NCBI GenBank assembly: GCA_012861695.1
Contig: JAAOOA010000086.1
Span: forward strand, 22,054,866-22,118,865
Length of the DNA stretch: 64,000 nucleotides
Direction of reading: 5' to 3'
Source: Trematomus loennbergii
Taxonomy: Eukaryota; Chordata; Actinopteri; Perciformes; Nototheniidae
Of the stretch, positions 37,353-64,000 are shown piece by piece (positions within the stretch are counted from its first letter, which is position 1; every line of letters starts with the position of its first letter). The notes under the pieces were generated by a model, which did no database searches, was not told the origin of the DNA, and worked only from the letters and a program-made list of their open reading frames with translations. The position numbers and the translations under genes were made by a program.

Positions 37353-38147
37353 TCAGTAATGTCAAGGGTCTGAATGGAAAGTTATGGTGTTTATGCATCC
37401 TTTAGCAAACAGCAATTACTTCATCAGTAGAGTGCAATAGTTAAAATGCTAATTAAATATGTGTAATTATATATATGTATTTTGGGATTTCGACTTATTG
37501 TGATTCACTGTTTTAGGTGTGATTAGTTTAATATATTTTAATTTAGTGAGGAGCAGTTTTGAAACTAGTGTTTATAGTCGTTTTCTCATATGAGCTCTGG
37601 ACAATATCTAGAGAACCAGTCAAATGTTGTCCACATGTTCCTGACACGTATGTCGCACACAACAGATTGTCTGTGTCAGACTCTTTCTCACGAACTGAAC
37701 ATACTCAGTTTGGTTCAGGCCAGGGGGGTTCCTGCGTAGAGAATGCGGGAGTCCTATTACACATGTTTCATAACGGTCACATAGCCGTAATTTGGTCACA
37801 AGCTACCAAGTGATTCTTTCAGTTCCTTGAATTTCACTGAACATTTTGACCTAAGCCCTACCCGAACAGTTTTGTCTCTTCTGTTTTTAGTTCCAAAGTC
37901 TTTGAGTAAATGCACTTCTTCTGCATTTTTGGATGTTTGTTTTATCTTTCTATTGCGTCATCAACACACCCATCCATCGGACATTACACAGACTGACTAC
38001 ACCGGAGAAAGTCAGAGTAAAGTCTGTTTGTTTTATCCGGATGATTCTGCGTTTGCGTTGTAACAGAAAGCTCGGCTTGGTGAAGGTAAGATCATTTCAG
38101 AGTTGCTGTGCATGTGTAAAAGGGGATTCTGTTTTTAAAGTTGGCAA

Positions 38148-38537
38148 TTAAAGGTAGGGTAGGTAAGTTTGAGAAACCGGCTCGAGATACACTTTTTCTT
38201 ATATTCCATGGAATGCTCTTAACATCCCGATAGCAATGAATATCTTAAGTGCTTTGACAAAAAATCCATAAAAAAATGTCATCTGTGGAAGCTGTAATAC
38301 TGTAAAAAGCACGACCAATCATTTTAGCCGGCCCGGCTAAAATAACTGGATGGCCTACCTGCCTGTCAGCCTTCCATCTGTGCACAAACTTATCTCGTGC
38401 CCTCATTGGTCATGTGCGCGTTCGTGTGTGTTGGAGGAGGGGCTCTGTAAGGAAGTGGCAGATTTTTTCCGGCTGTGTATTTTCAAATTCTAGCGCACTC
38501 TAGCTGGTTTCTCCAAAATTACCTACCCCACCTTTAA
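38148..38537. mobile_element. TTAA-flanked MITE, copy 2 (390 bp)
   Basis: Begins TTAAAGGTAGGGTAGGTAA and ends TTACCTACCCCACCTTTAA. The interior (for example CATCCCGATAGCAATGAATA and GGCCTACCTGCCTGTCAGCC) matches the copy at 13,802-14,192. Confidence 0.9.
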
Positions 38538-41070
38538 GTTGACTTACTTGTTGTGAAAATCAATGAAAACATTGACGAAAGAAAATGAATTTCACTGTAT
38601 CATAACTAATACAAAGTCCACTGAGTATCGGCTGAAACCACCAGCATGGTTTTGTGAATACTGCATGAAAAATCTGAATTATTCAACACTTTCCAGCCTC
38701 CAATCAAAGTTAGTTGTTTGCAAAAGAAGATTTGTCATGCTTAGTCAGCTGCTCGATGCATTAACTAAACACGTTGTCACCAATAAACACATTGTTTGAC
38801 TGCAGGGTGTAAAAAGAGGCATGTTTGAGTTATGTGTGGGCGGGGCTGTGGGGTATCATACCAAAGGGCCATCATCAGGGGTCGTCAAGGGGCAATTTTA
38901 CAGGTCATGCACACGTATGCACCACCACTTGAGTTTGTTTGACCGTTGGAAGTATCGGTGGCCGGTGACCCTTTCGTTTTTCGCCTTTATGAAAGTAGGG
39001 GTTGCCGTATTTTCTCAAAGACAACATGGGCGGTGAAAATCGGGACAAAGGACGACAATTTGTCAGGCTTGTGGTTTTGTGTTGAATGTGAGAAATTGGC
39101 CGGAGCAGAAGGAAAAGCCGTCATGTGTCATCTTGACCCTTATAGTCCCATAAAAGTGGAGTGAAGGAGGGCTAATTTGTGTTTTAGGGTCGTCAATTTG
39201 GAAATGTGACTGTCGTAAATTTGGAAATGTGACTTTCGTATAAAGGGGGGATAATTCTTTCAAAGGTTATGCTTATTTTTCTGCAGGTTTTTCTTTTCAC
39301 ACATGCACCGACACCAGCTGCTTATCTACGTATTAAACACATCCTACACACAAATACTGTTCCGCTATGTGTTATATCCCTCTAATTCGCTCGCAGTCAT
39401 CCCTCCTCGCTCGCTCTGTGCGTCCCCCTCCCCTCCCAGTGTCTCTCTGTCTGCTGTGGCTATGACCTGTCTGGGCTTTGACGTATCTGTTTGTATTGTA
39501 ACTCAGGCCTCCCACATCCCATTTTATGATGCATCTTTTTAAGTAATCTAAGCCCGTGTAGGAGCGAGCCAAAAAACGCTCTGATTAACTCTTATTTTTG
39601 TTGTGTGTATGTGTAAATATGCAGTCTGCGGGCGTGGTGATGCGGTCACCGCTACAGTATAGCAGCGAGAGAGAGGAGGATGGCAGGATGGAGGAGAAAG
39701 AGGGGGAGGAGGAAAGGGGGGGGACAACGCCATGAATGATTTATTAGTCTGGCATTACTGGGCCATTCCCCGCAGAGGGACGGAGAGAGGAGAGGAAGAT
39801 GGAGGGATACATTGTTGAAGGGTAGTGCTTAAAGGGGGAGGGGGTAAAAAAGAGAAACATAACAAGATAGGTATTCTGTGTTAAATGTAAAAGAGGAAAC
39901 GATTCAGAGGGAAGGATAAAAACAAAACAACGCCGCTTACAGTTTGGCTGTTGAATGTGTGAAGGGCAGTGTCCAGGGGTCAGAATAAGGACGAACTGCA
40001 TCCTCTTCCTCTCTCTCTCTTCCTCTCTTCAACTGAACCTGCGTTTGTCTTTGATCTAAATATGATGGCAGTGTATTTATGTACTGTAAACGAGGACAAG
40101 TGTTTTCCCCTAATATTTTAGTTTTTGTAAACTCATCAGAGGATCTCTGAAACCGAATCTATTATTGAATTGGAAATAGTAGCACATATAAGGACTATAT
40201 TAAAGACTTTTCTGTTATTGAATAATAACCGGGATGTAAACTAGGATATCATCCAATACCGAGTGGTTTGATCGCCAACATTTGAAAAGTGTAAACCTGT
40301 CTTTGTGAATGTCTTGTTCAAATGTTGTTCATACGCAAATATTCTCTTTAGGCTTGTGCAATTTTGAATCACAGCATAGTAGCACAACAGCACGCCCACC
40401 CTGAAGATAGATCCGTTTACACACCAGTGATGAAATTGATTCGTTACAATTGTATCCATGCAAACGATTTCCAGGCAACTATTGAAGACTTCCCTTTTAT
40501 TAAACCATTAACCTACAAGACCGTGTTAATTAGCAAGCTTTTGAAATGCTGGTATTATCTGCTGCTTTTTCCCAGTGTTTGTGCTAAGCTAACTGTCTGA
40601 TTGGGGTCGCTTCATATTTAGCGAACAGATAAAGAAGGCATTAATCTTCTCTTCTGTCTTTTGGCAAGGAAATGAATGGGCAAATGTCCAAAATATCTTA
40701 AAACGAATGGATTTGCCTTAAAATATGAAAGTGGATTAGATTAGCGAGACCCAATCTGCTCAAATAGGGCAGTATTTGCGCCTACTTCCCTAAAAAAAAA
40801 GTACATTTATTTAGCTAGTCTTGTATGGTCATCTCTGGTCAGAAGTATCTGTTTTTTTGTAAATGTATAGAACACTGACAAACCCGAAGCCCAAACACTA
40901 CTCTGTAAGGTCTGATTTATCCTCCTTTATCTGCCTCTCTGAATCTTATTTCATGTCTCAATGATGTTTTTGTTCTCTCCGTCTTTTTCTTTTTTCCCTC
41001 ACCTCCCCTCTCTGTCTCTCTTGCCCTCTTTCTTTCATTTTGCCATGCCCGTCCCTTATTTATGTGGCAG
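38538..41070. other. No gene recognised
   Basis: Contains a purine-rich stretch (39,661-39,725) and a near-tandem TTTGGAAATGTGACTxTCGT pair (39,196-39,240). The stretch 39,510-39,670 and the pyrimidine-rich 40,975-41,060 show no coding signature. Confidence 0.4.
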
Positions 41071-41155
41071 AGGAACAGCTGTCTCGTGCAGGGCGTAAGG
41101 TTGGCCAGGCAGACCGGCTGCAGGCTCTGCAGGGCTCGAACACTGAGCTCATTGT

Positions 41156-41156
<1 letters not shown>
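41071..41156 (+). other. Exon-like open segment, unassigned
   Basis: A long pyrimidine tract and GTGGCAG acceptor (41,064-41,070) precede an open frame giving EEQLSRAGRKVGQADRLQAL then QGSNTELIV, which has a coding-like, coiled-coil-like composition. No good GT donor lies before the (CA)n at 41,158; an internal C|GTAAGG at 41,094 would give a very short exon. No family was recognised, and it could be chance. Confidence 0.2.

Positions 41157-41157
<1 letters not shown>

Positions 41158-41206
<49 letters not shown>
41158..41206. repeat. (AC)n microsatellite
   Basis: About 24 uninterrupted AC units. Confidence 0.97.
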
Positions 41207-41210
<4 letters not shown>

Positions 41211-43019
41211 GCGCACAAGCCACACGGTCCCCTCCATTCACATTCATTTAAAAGTGGGACAGGAAGGAGAAGACAGCTGAGCCCACATTATCTTGGTTTC
41301 CATTGAAGTACATTGGCGTGAAGTATGACTTTTGCACTGGGAATGTGCCTTTTTTCCATTGATATTGAAATGACGCAACACATTAAGATCTTACACTTAT
41401 GGAACAATGAATAGTTTCACATCTTTGCAGACCAAATGTCTCTCCACCTTCCAGAAAGGTTGGTGCCTCCTGGCTTTTCCTCAGATGGCGGAAAATATGA
41501 CAAAGCTTAGAAACCAAAGAACAATTCTGCAATAATCAATTCTCACTACATCTCCCCTCTAATACAGACATGTCATATTGAATTTGCATAATTTGAAATG
41601 TTTACTTAAATCCCTTTTTAGTATGACATTTCCTTTCATCTCCTTCCCGAGGACATGTGTGAACACGATAAGCTATGATCTGACTTTTATCTTTAGTTCC
41701 TTTGTGATTTGAGGTTTTAATTCCGCTGCGATTTGTAGTCGAGCCGCTCCTAATTTATTTCTCATTTACTCCCCGATTTGTAGCGCCACCTTCAAAGTCA
41801 TTTTCTCACATCCTCCAATCAAGTGGCTCTTGTCAGTTCTCTGATTTACACTTCAATCTTCTTATGCTTGCTTTTAATCCTGGGTGTTTTTGTCCTCGTT
41901 AAGGCGAAATAAAAAAATCATAATCTGTTTTCGCACAAGAAAATGAATGTACATAAAGGAGTGGTTTACGGGACGGTTTTCTGTGTCAGGTAGGATGGAC
42001 ACACAGAGGATTGTGAGGAGGAGGGCAGATGGATGAGAGGAAACTTCAGTCCTGCTTGGAAGAAAGAAAGGCCAGTTTTCCAGGAATCCAGGGGCTCTGG
42101 AAGAACGGATGATGGAACAGAAGATCTGTTTCAATGGATTGATTTTGCCCAATTGTCATGAAATCTGACCTTTTTAAGCCAATACGGAGGAGTAGTCACG
42201 AAAACAGTAGCTTTTGTCCTTTCACCGCTTTTCGTTAATCATGGAGGTGTGAGGCTCAAAATCACTCACACACACACACACACACACCAATCTAATAGCA
42301 GCATTTCTTTTCTGTCTTTTTCTCACTATCATTCTGTCATCCTGTCTTCATTCTACATCTTGCACGTGTGTGTGAGATTAAGAGACAGAGCAAGGATGGG
42401 TGATAGAGGATAATGTGTGCAAATTTGTCAAGGAGCATCCTGTTCTCTGTAACAAGTACACGGCACTCTGCTGTCAGCTCAGCTGCTTTTCTCAGTCTTC
42501 CTCTCCAAAAGCTCCCCCCAAAAACTCCCAAACCTTCACTTGCTCTGCATCTCCTTCATCTGTCCATCCATGCATTCGTGCCTGGCAGTGGTGTCGTGCA
42601 GAGAAGTTGTGAATATTTGATGCGTCTGGCTTGTTCTGCCCTGCCCTGCTCCCCACTTTTGGTTTGCCGCTTTACCGAGAAACATTTGGTCAAAAGTACA
42701 CGCAACCCAAACCCACACTTTAACTAAGGATGTGATTGATACCTTGCACAGCTGTACTGATCTCCCAATGTATGTATGTGCTGGTTTAAACAACAGTCTA
42801 TAATGTTGTTCCCTTGAAATATAAGATTTGGACTACTGGAGAAGGCTTGATAACAATGTTGGGGGGGTTTCAAGAGGATGTGGGCACACCTTCCAGCCCA
42901 AAATACATCCTAAGCTGAAAACATAAAATACAACTAGGTGCTAGCATGTTCTGTCTGACTATAAATTACACACAAATGTTTATAAAAGCTTGTTTTTGAC
43001 GAAAAGACACATGAGGGAA
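41207..43019. other. No gene recognised
   Basis: Contains (AC)n at 42,265-42,288. The stretch 41,560-41,890 is repeat-free with TTTGCATAATTTGAAAT-like AT motifs and could be conserved non-coding DNA. Confidence 0.4.
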
Positions 43020-43111
43020 CTGTTGGATTTGAGCCTTTACAGACCATTACATGTACAAAAACCTAGACAACACACTACAGGAAAAGGGAAAACCCCAAAA
43101 AGCATACATAA
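43020..43111 (+). mobile_element. Fragment of the 390-bp TTAA element family
   Basis: GATTTGAGCCTTTACAGACC through GGAAAACCCCAAAAAGCATA matches the right part of the element at 48,664-49,053. Confidence 0.7.
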
Positions 43112-43254
43112 TAATCTGTGCAACAATTGAGACACATTTGAGTTTTTTCTCATTTCTACTTGCAATGAATCTGCTTGTAGAAATTACAGCTACTTCACCT
43201 GGAGCTAGCTAATGTTAGCTTTAATAGCGTTCGTCCCTAAGTCAAAACATTCTT

Positions 43255-43988
43255 ATGGCGCATTTCCACTGCAGGGCCTCGCACGGCTTAGTACGGTATA
43301 GTTAGGCCTTGGTAGACCTGGCTCACTTTATGCTGCGTTTCCATTACAGTTTAGGAACTGGGGTAGTAACTATAGTAACGCAGTGTAGGCGGAGCCGTGA
43401 CGTCATCTTCAATGCGAAACACAGAAAACCAACATCAGCCGTTAGCTGTTAGCCCTCAGAGCTCACAGCTCCTCATATCTGTTCAGAAACTAGACAAAAG
43501 TTAAACGAGTACAAACCACAGACTGTCTGTGTCATGGTGAATACAGTCGCTGGTTTATTTATCTGTAGGCCGTTGATATGAGTGTGGACGGTCGGAGCAT
43601 ATACTGCATTAGCTTAGCCGATCTCCATTCAGAAAACACGCATTTGAAAAGCTTTTTCCCTGCCGTCTGTCTGCAGACTTGTCAAAGCATTAATTCATGG
43701 TTTTTACTAACCGGTATCAGTATGTTGTTACTTCGGCATCATTTTGAAACGTGTATTACAATTAAATCACGGTCAAATATGTCCATTTTGTTGTAGTTGC
43801 CAGCGATTCTCTCACTAGTTTAGCATACTCAGCCCGGTTGTTGGCCCGGAAAGAACCTCGATTTGAGAGCCAGAAAACTGTGAAAAAGTACCCGCTAGCC
43901 GGAACTACGCCTAGTGGAAACGCAACCAAAAATGGGCACGGCACGGCACGCTTAAACCGTGCTCCGCGCTGTCGTGGAAATGCACCAT
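43255..43988. mobile_element. DNA element A, copy 2 (734 bp)
   Basis: Begins ATGGCGCATTTCCACTGCAG and ends GTCGTGGAAATGCACCAT. It is colinear with 18,752-19,528 with small deletions. Confidence 0.87.
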
Positions 43989-44578
43989 AACTTTCCTCAT
44001 GCATCACTCATCGTGAATCTTTTCTCAGGAAAAAACAAGCTCATGAGCGAAAGTCAAGAGTGACTTTATTAATCCATTGCTTTAGTCCCAATAGCAGGCT
44101 GACTTCTTATGATTAAAGGCCCTGAATTATTGAACAATAGAGCGTTTCACCATGCTCCTTTCTTCTTACTCAATTCAGAGCTGAATAAAACCAGAGCTCT
44201 CAGCTTACTGGTAATAATGTTTGACTCAAAGGGGCTTCATCAAGTTTTCCTGGCAATCACCAAAAATGATTCACCACTCTGAGACACACACTCTTAACGG
44301 TTGATGTTATACAGATGCTTTGCAGAGGACAGGGGCATAAACGTGTATTTACATGATAAATGTTTATATTTTGTCATCTACAACCTGATCATTGGTGTCA
44401 AACTGCACAACCAAAAAATAGCTTCTGTTTCTCTGCAGACAACTTATTTGTGTGTTTATCATGGCTAATCCATCTACAATACCCAATTACATCAAAGGTT
44501 TTTTTTCATGCATTTCGACTTGCATATGTTGCAGCACATTGAATGCACTTATTTCATGTTTTAAAGCCACCTGAGCTA

Positions 44579-44770
44579 CCGGCTGTGGCTAAGTGGATAG
44601 AGTGCTGGACTTCGAGTCAGGGGGTAGCAAGTTCGAGTCCCACTGCAGTCAGCATGTCGTTGTGTCCCTGGGCAAGACACTTGACCCCAAATTGCTCCTG
44701 TGGGGATTGTCCACAGTACTGAATGTATGTAAGTCGCTTTGGATAAAAGCGTCTAACAAAAAAAAATGTC
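44579..44770 (+). mobile_element. tRNA-derived SINE, plus-strand copy
   Basis: The tRNA-like head has box A TGGCTAAGTGGATAGAG and box B GTTCGAGTCC (44,631-44,640), then a body with CCAAATTGCTCCTGTGGGGA and a tail GCTTTGGATAAAAGCGTCTA followed by an A-run. It is not a functional tRNA: no acceptor stem pairs around it. Confidence 0.9.
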
Positions 44771-44818
44771 ATGAAAATGACCTGAGATAAAAATGGATAT
44801 TTATCCAGACATTACTCT

Positions 44819-45791
44819 TAGGCCTATGCTCCACGGGGACGAAAACGGGTTGAATCCGCATATTTCTCATGCGTATAGCCCTTTAAGCTCGACGACACCG
44901 TAACGGAAACGTAGAAACAGACCCCGCAAACGACAACGGGTCCAAAGGTGGATAGATCTGGGAACGGAGCGCTCTGGGGGGTCCAACGGGGCCGTGGGGT
45001 CGCCTATACGGTCATCCGTTTCATAGCCCCGCCTCTGCTGCTCACCCCCGCAAAAGTACACTGCACACTGAATTCAGATTATTTATCTTTATCTCGATAT
45101 GGACATAAACGCGAGTGAAGTCTAATCTGACAGGACGGAGACACGCAGCTCCTGCCGCTGTGATGCAGCGGGAGCAAAACACACACTTCAAGTCAGATCA
45201 TCACCCTTAGCTATTTTAATTACCTCTCAAACTACCTAAACTAGTTATAAATATGTTTATTTTTACTGTCGAGTCATCATTACTGGATCAGCTGCTGCAT
45301 GAGACAGACACTGACGCTGTGAGAAGAGAGGAAAAAGAGACAGGCTCTGTGTATTTTATGATCATATATCATTATATCGTCGTTATTCATTTGTTTTAAA
45401 GCTCAATAAATAACAAAGAAGACCTTTGACCGGCACTTTTATAATTTTGTCCGGAAGATTTAAACTTTAACACACGTTGACCGGCGAAAAACTCTGCCCG
45501 GATCCCTCGGCCCCACCGCGGAGAATAAACAGAAGTGCAGCCATGACAACCATTCTTCTTCGCTGCTTTTGTGGAGGAAGTTGCTGCTTTTGTGGAGGAA
45601 GTTACAGCGCCACGTACAGGTTCGGCATATGTACTGCAGCTTTTCCAGCGTTTGGATGTAAACGGAGCCGTCTCGTGGAGCTTGACACAATCCGGTGTAT
45701 ATTGCGTGTGGGCGGAAGGTTTTTTGCGGTTGCGTTTGCGTTACTCCGATGCGTTTTGCCGTATGGGTTCCCGTGGAGCCGGGGCCTTAGA
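44819..45791. mobile_element. DNA element B, copy 2 (about 0.97 kb)
   Basis: The left end TAGGCCTATGCTCCACGGGG is inverted at the right end (CCCGTGGAGCCGGGGCCTTA). Internal blocks are shared with 34,205-35,424, including GGAAGTTACAGCGCCAC. The 123-codon frame over its right part is not a recognised protein. Confidence 0.82.
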
Positions 45792-45948
45792 GTGCAGATC
45801 AAGTCAGAAAGTGTATATAATCTCCTAAAAGAGCCTTACGGAGTTTGATTTTCCGAATGATCAAGGATATTGAACAAAGGAAAACTCAACTTTGAAGATT
45901 TAAGGACTGAAAAAAGTCCTTCCAAGTTGTCCCGAGATCCTTTTAAAC

Positions 45949-46233
45949 CAGGGGTCTCAAACTCAAGGCCCGGGGGCCAAATCCGGCCCACGACTTCATT
46001 TTATGCGGCCCTGCAAGAGCTTGCAAAGAATATAATACGGTTACATGCCACTTTACAGAAGCAGGTTGCCCATAAACTACATGTCCCACAATGCATCTCG
46101 TTTTGTGACATGCACACTGAAGAGACTTGCAATTATTTGCCCTGGACTTCTGCTTTCAGACGTAGTTAATTACTAAGTTATTATCCTATCCGATAATAAT
46201 CCAATTCAGAGGCAATAATGTAATATAATACAT

Positions 46234-46281
<48 letters not shown>

Positions 46282-46353
46282 GTTACAACCGGCCCTTTGA
46301 GTGCAACCTTTATGCGAATGTGGCCCGCGATGAAATTGAATTTGACACCCCTG
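45949..46353. mobile_element. hAT-type non-autonomous element (405 bp)
   Basis: Ends CAGGGGTCTCAAACTC / TTTGACACCCCTG and is flanked by a perfect 8-bp duplication TTTTAAAC (45,941-45,948 and 46,354-46,361). The 8-bp duplication and CAGGGGT ends are hAT hallmarks. It contains a (TA)n at about 46,240-46,280. Confidence 0.93.
46240..46280. repeat. (TA)n microsatellite
   Basis: TA dinucleotides inside the hAT-type element, with one TT break. Confidence 0.95.
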
Positions 46354-46361
46354 TTTTAAAC

Positions 46362-46990
46362 TCTCTTCACCCTGTTCGTTTGAGAATGAAAATCATGACA
46401 GACTACTGTATATCACACCCAGCTGTCAAATTCCATGAGGGAGGCCCCTTCGCTGGGTGAGGGGGATACAAATGGACAGAGGCGGTGTGTACCATAGTTT
46501 GTAGGAATGGTGAGAGCCTTTTCACACAGACGACATACAGAGCCCCTCGTTATTCACTTCATAACTCTGACAATGATTAATATACACGCACTCGGACACA
46601 CCCTAGCACTAAAACCGACTTCAATGTTCTGCTCGATTTGTTTCATTGACATCTTTTCCAGGAATTTATGCTTTTAAGGACAAAGAGCTTCCATTAACCT
46701 TCTGTTCTTATGGTGCATTAATTGGGAAGTTTTTGCAGTCTTATCCATTTGTTCAAAAGTATGTAGCACTAACAAAGTTATTTTAAGCTCATGTACTATC
46801 AGGATTCTTGCCTTTCTGAATTGGTATCCTCATGGTTTATTGCACCTATTGTAATTCACTTTGTAAAAAAGAGTCTGCTAAACTACATTTAATAGAATGC
46901 TCTCATATTATTGCAATTATACCTGCCTATCGAGCTTTTTTTACAATGATTCTGATCACCTTTCTCCTGTTTTTCTGCTTGTTTCTCCAG
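46362..46990. other. TRIT1 upstream intron sequence
   Basis: No exon is visible before the acceptor at 46,990. A pyrimidine-rich stretch (46,955-46,989) leads into that acceptor. Confidence 0.6.
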
Positions 46991-58110
<11,120 letters not shown>

Positions 58111-58225
58111 GTGAGTACCCTTCACTCATCGTGTGTGTGTATTTGTGTGTGTGTGTGTTTTCTCATCAGCACTCTCTTTAACAAGATGAGATGCACTCCA
58201 TTAGACACATAAGCCTCTCAGAGTG

Positions 58226-60503
<2,278 letters not shown>

Positions 60504-60706
60504 CCAGTCTCATGTATCCAGTCGTATGCTCACTACTTCCCAAACACATGCATTTCACTCAAACCTTACTATTTATAACACTTATAGTTTTTGCATCTGC
60601 GCAAGTATGACACTGTTAACGAGGAAGTGTTTTAAATAGAAAGGTTACGTGAAATACATGTGTTTGGAGAGTAGTGAGCATACATCTGTTTGAATGAGAC
60701 TTGGAT
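60504..60706. repeat. Imperfect palindrome of about 200 bp
   Basis: The left arm CCAGTCTCATGTATCC...GTATGCTCACTACTTCCCAAACACATG is mirrored by CATGTGTTTGGAGAGTAGTGAGCATAC...ATGAGACTTGG. An inner AACACTT/AAGTGTT pair brings the arms to within about 45 bp. It is probably a MITE-like element. Confidence 0.75.
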
Positions 60707-60782
60707 CATACTGCTCAAGTTGTGTGAGAGTTTATAAACAGATGTTTTGATATAGTTAAGCTGTTGTTAGACGCTGCCCACT

Positions 60783-60916
60783 TTAAAGGGGCCCTATTAT
60801 GCTATTTGTAGTTTTCCCTTTCCTGTAGCGTGTTATATACTGTAGGGTTTTGTGCATGCAAATGGTCTGCAGAGGCTAAACTCCCAAAGTTGTCTCCAGA
60901 GGGAATTTCTCTCCCC
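60783..60916 (-). mobile_element. Partial copy of the 390-bp TTAA element family
   Basis: Begins TTAAAGGGGCCCTATTATGC, identical to the family terminus, and continues in inverted orientation to GAGGGAATTTCTCTCCCC. Confidence 0.85.
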
Positions 60917-63761
<2,845 letters not shown>

Positions 63762-64000
63762 CCCCCTGCTCTTTGTCCTTTTAACGTTTCTTATCAACCC
63801 TCATTCACTACAGAGTGGATTAGCAGAGTTAAATTTCACCAGATCCCAAACGAGATCCCATCCAGCATCTGGCAACCCACCGTACATTATCTCCCTTTTT
63901 TATTTACCGCTCTGCCCCGTGGGAGGCGGCAAAAAGGGAATCGTGCAAAGTGTGTGAGGGGGGTGTTTCAGAGAGATTAATAGAACAAAGTAAGGAGAGA

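Noticed and set aside
44579..44650. Possible tRNA gene
   Set aside because: It has box A/B-like sequence but no cloverleaf acceptor stem, and it continues into a SINE body and LINE-type tail.
45477..45848. 123-codon frame with CGGSYSATYRFG-like segment
   Set aside because: It lies within the right arm of DNA element B, which also occurs at 34,205-35,424 without the same open frame.

Overview
The window is vertebrate nuclear DNA, almost certainly from a ray-finned (teleost) fish. The signs are split protein-coding genes with ordinary vertebrate splice sites, a tRNA-derived SINE whose tail is of the fish type, many short non-autonomous DNA transposons with TTAA or 8-bp target duplications, and very long GT/AC microsatellites. 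No bacterial, phage, CRISPR or operon-type content is visible. Most long open frames are read-through of (GT)n/(AC)n arrays or of transposon bodies and are not genes.

Two genes can be named. TXNL4A (U5 snRNP 15-kDa protein, Dim1) is complete on the minus strand at about 28.06-23.95 kb. It has one non-coding first exon, three coding exons that join to exactly 142 codons, and an ATF/CREB-like site upstream. TRIT1 (tRNA dimethylallyltransferase) is partial on the plus strand at 46.99-58.11 kb. Seven consecutive coding exons join in frame to 281 codons plus one base. The first exon (P-loop) is not visible and the C-terminal exons (zinc finger) lie beyond 64 kb. The TRIT1 intron after the first visible exon has the hallmarks of a minor-spliceosome (U12-type) AT-AC intron. 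A third gene is represented only by a probable last coding exon on the minus strand (29,716-29,773), whose 18 residues look like the end of a RING/zinc-binding domain. I could not identify it.

Layout: 1-23.9 kb holds no recognisable gene; it contains microsatellites, a long-arm foldback element, a TTAA element and a 777-bp element. 23.95-28.06 kb is TXNL4A, whose large intron holds a LINE remnant, a SINE and a nested insertion. 28.1-29.8 kb is the probable 3' end of the unidentified gene. 30.75-31.04 kb is a GT array running into a 100-N assembly gap. 32.0-32.5 kb is a GC-rich, promoter-like island. 34.2-46.4 kb is dense in DNA transposons, several of which pair with copies elsewhere in the window. 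47.0-58.1 kb is TRIT1, whose 6-kb sixth intron carries two hAT-type elements and a long pyrimidine tract. 58.1-64 kb is downstream TRIT1 intron with two GT arrays and a 200-bp palindrome.

The two named genes both act in RNA biology (pre-mRNA splicing and tRNA modification), but nothing in the sequence shows them working together. I found no evidence for a new multi-gene system. The most useful observations are the AT-AC intron, the orphan RING-like exon, and the transposon families that recur within the window.
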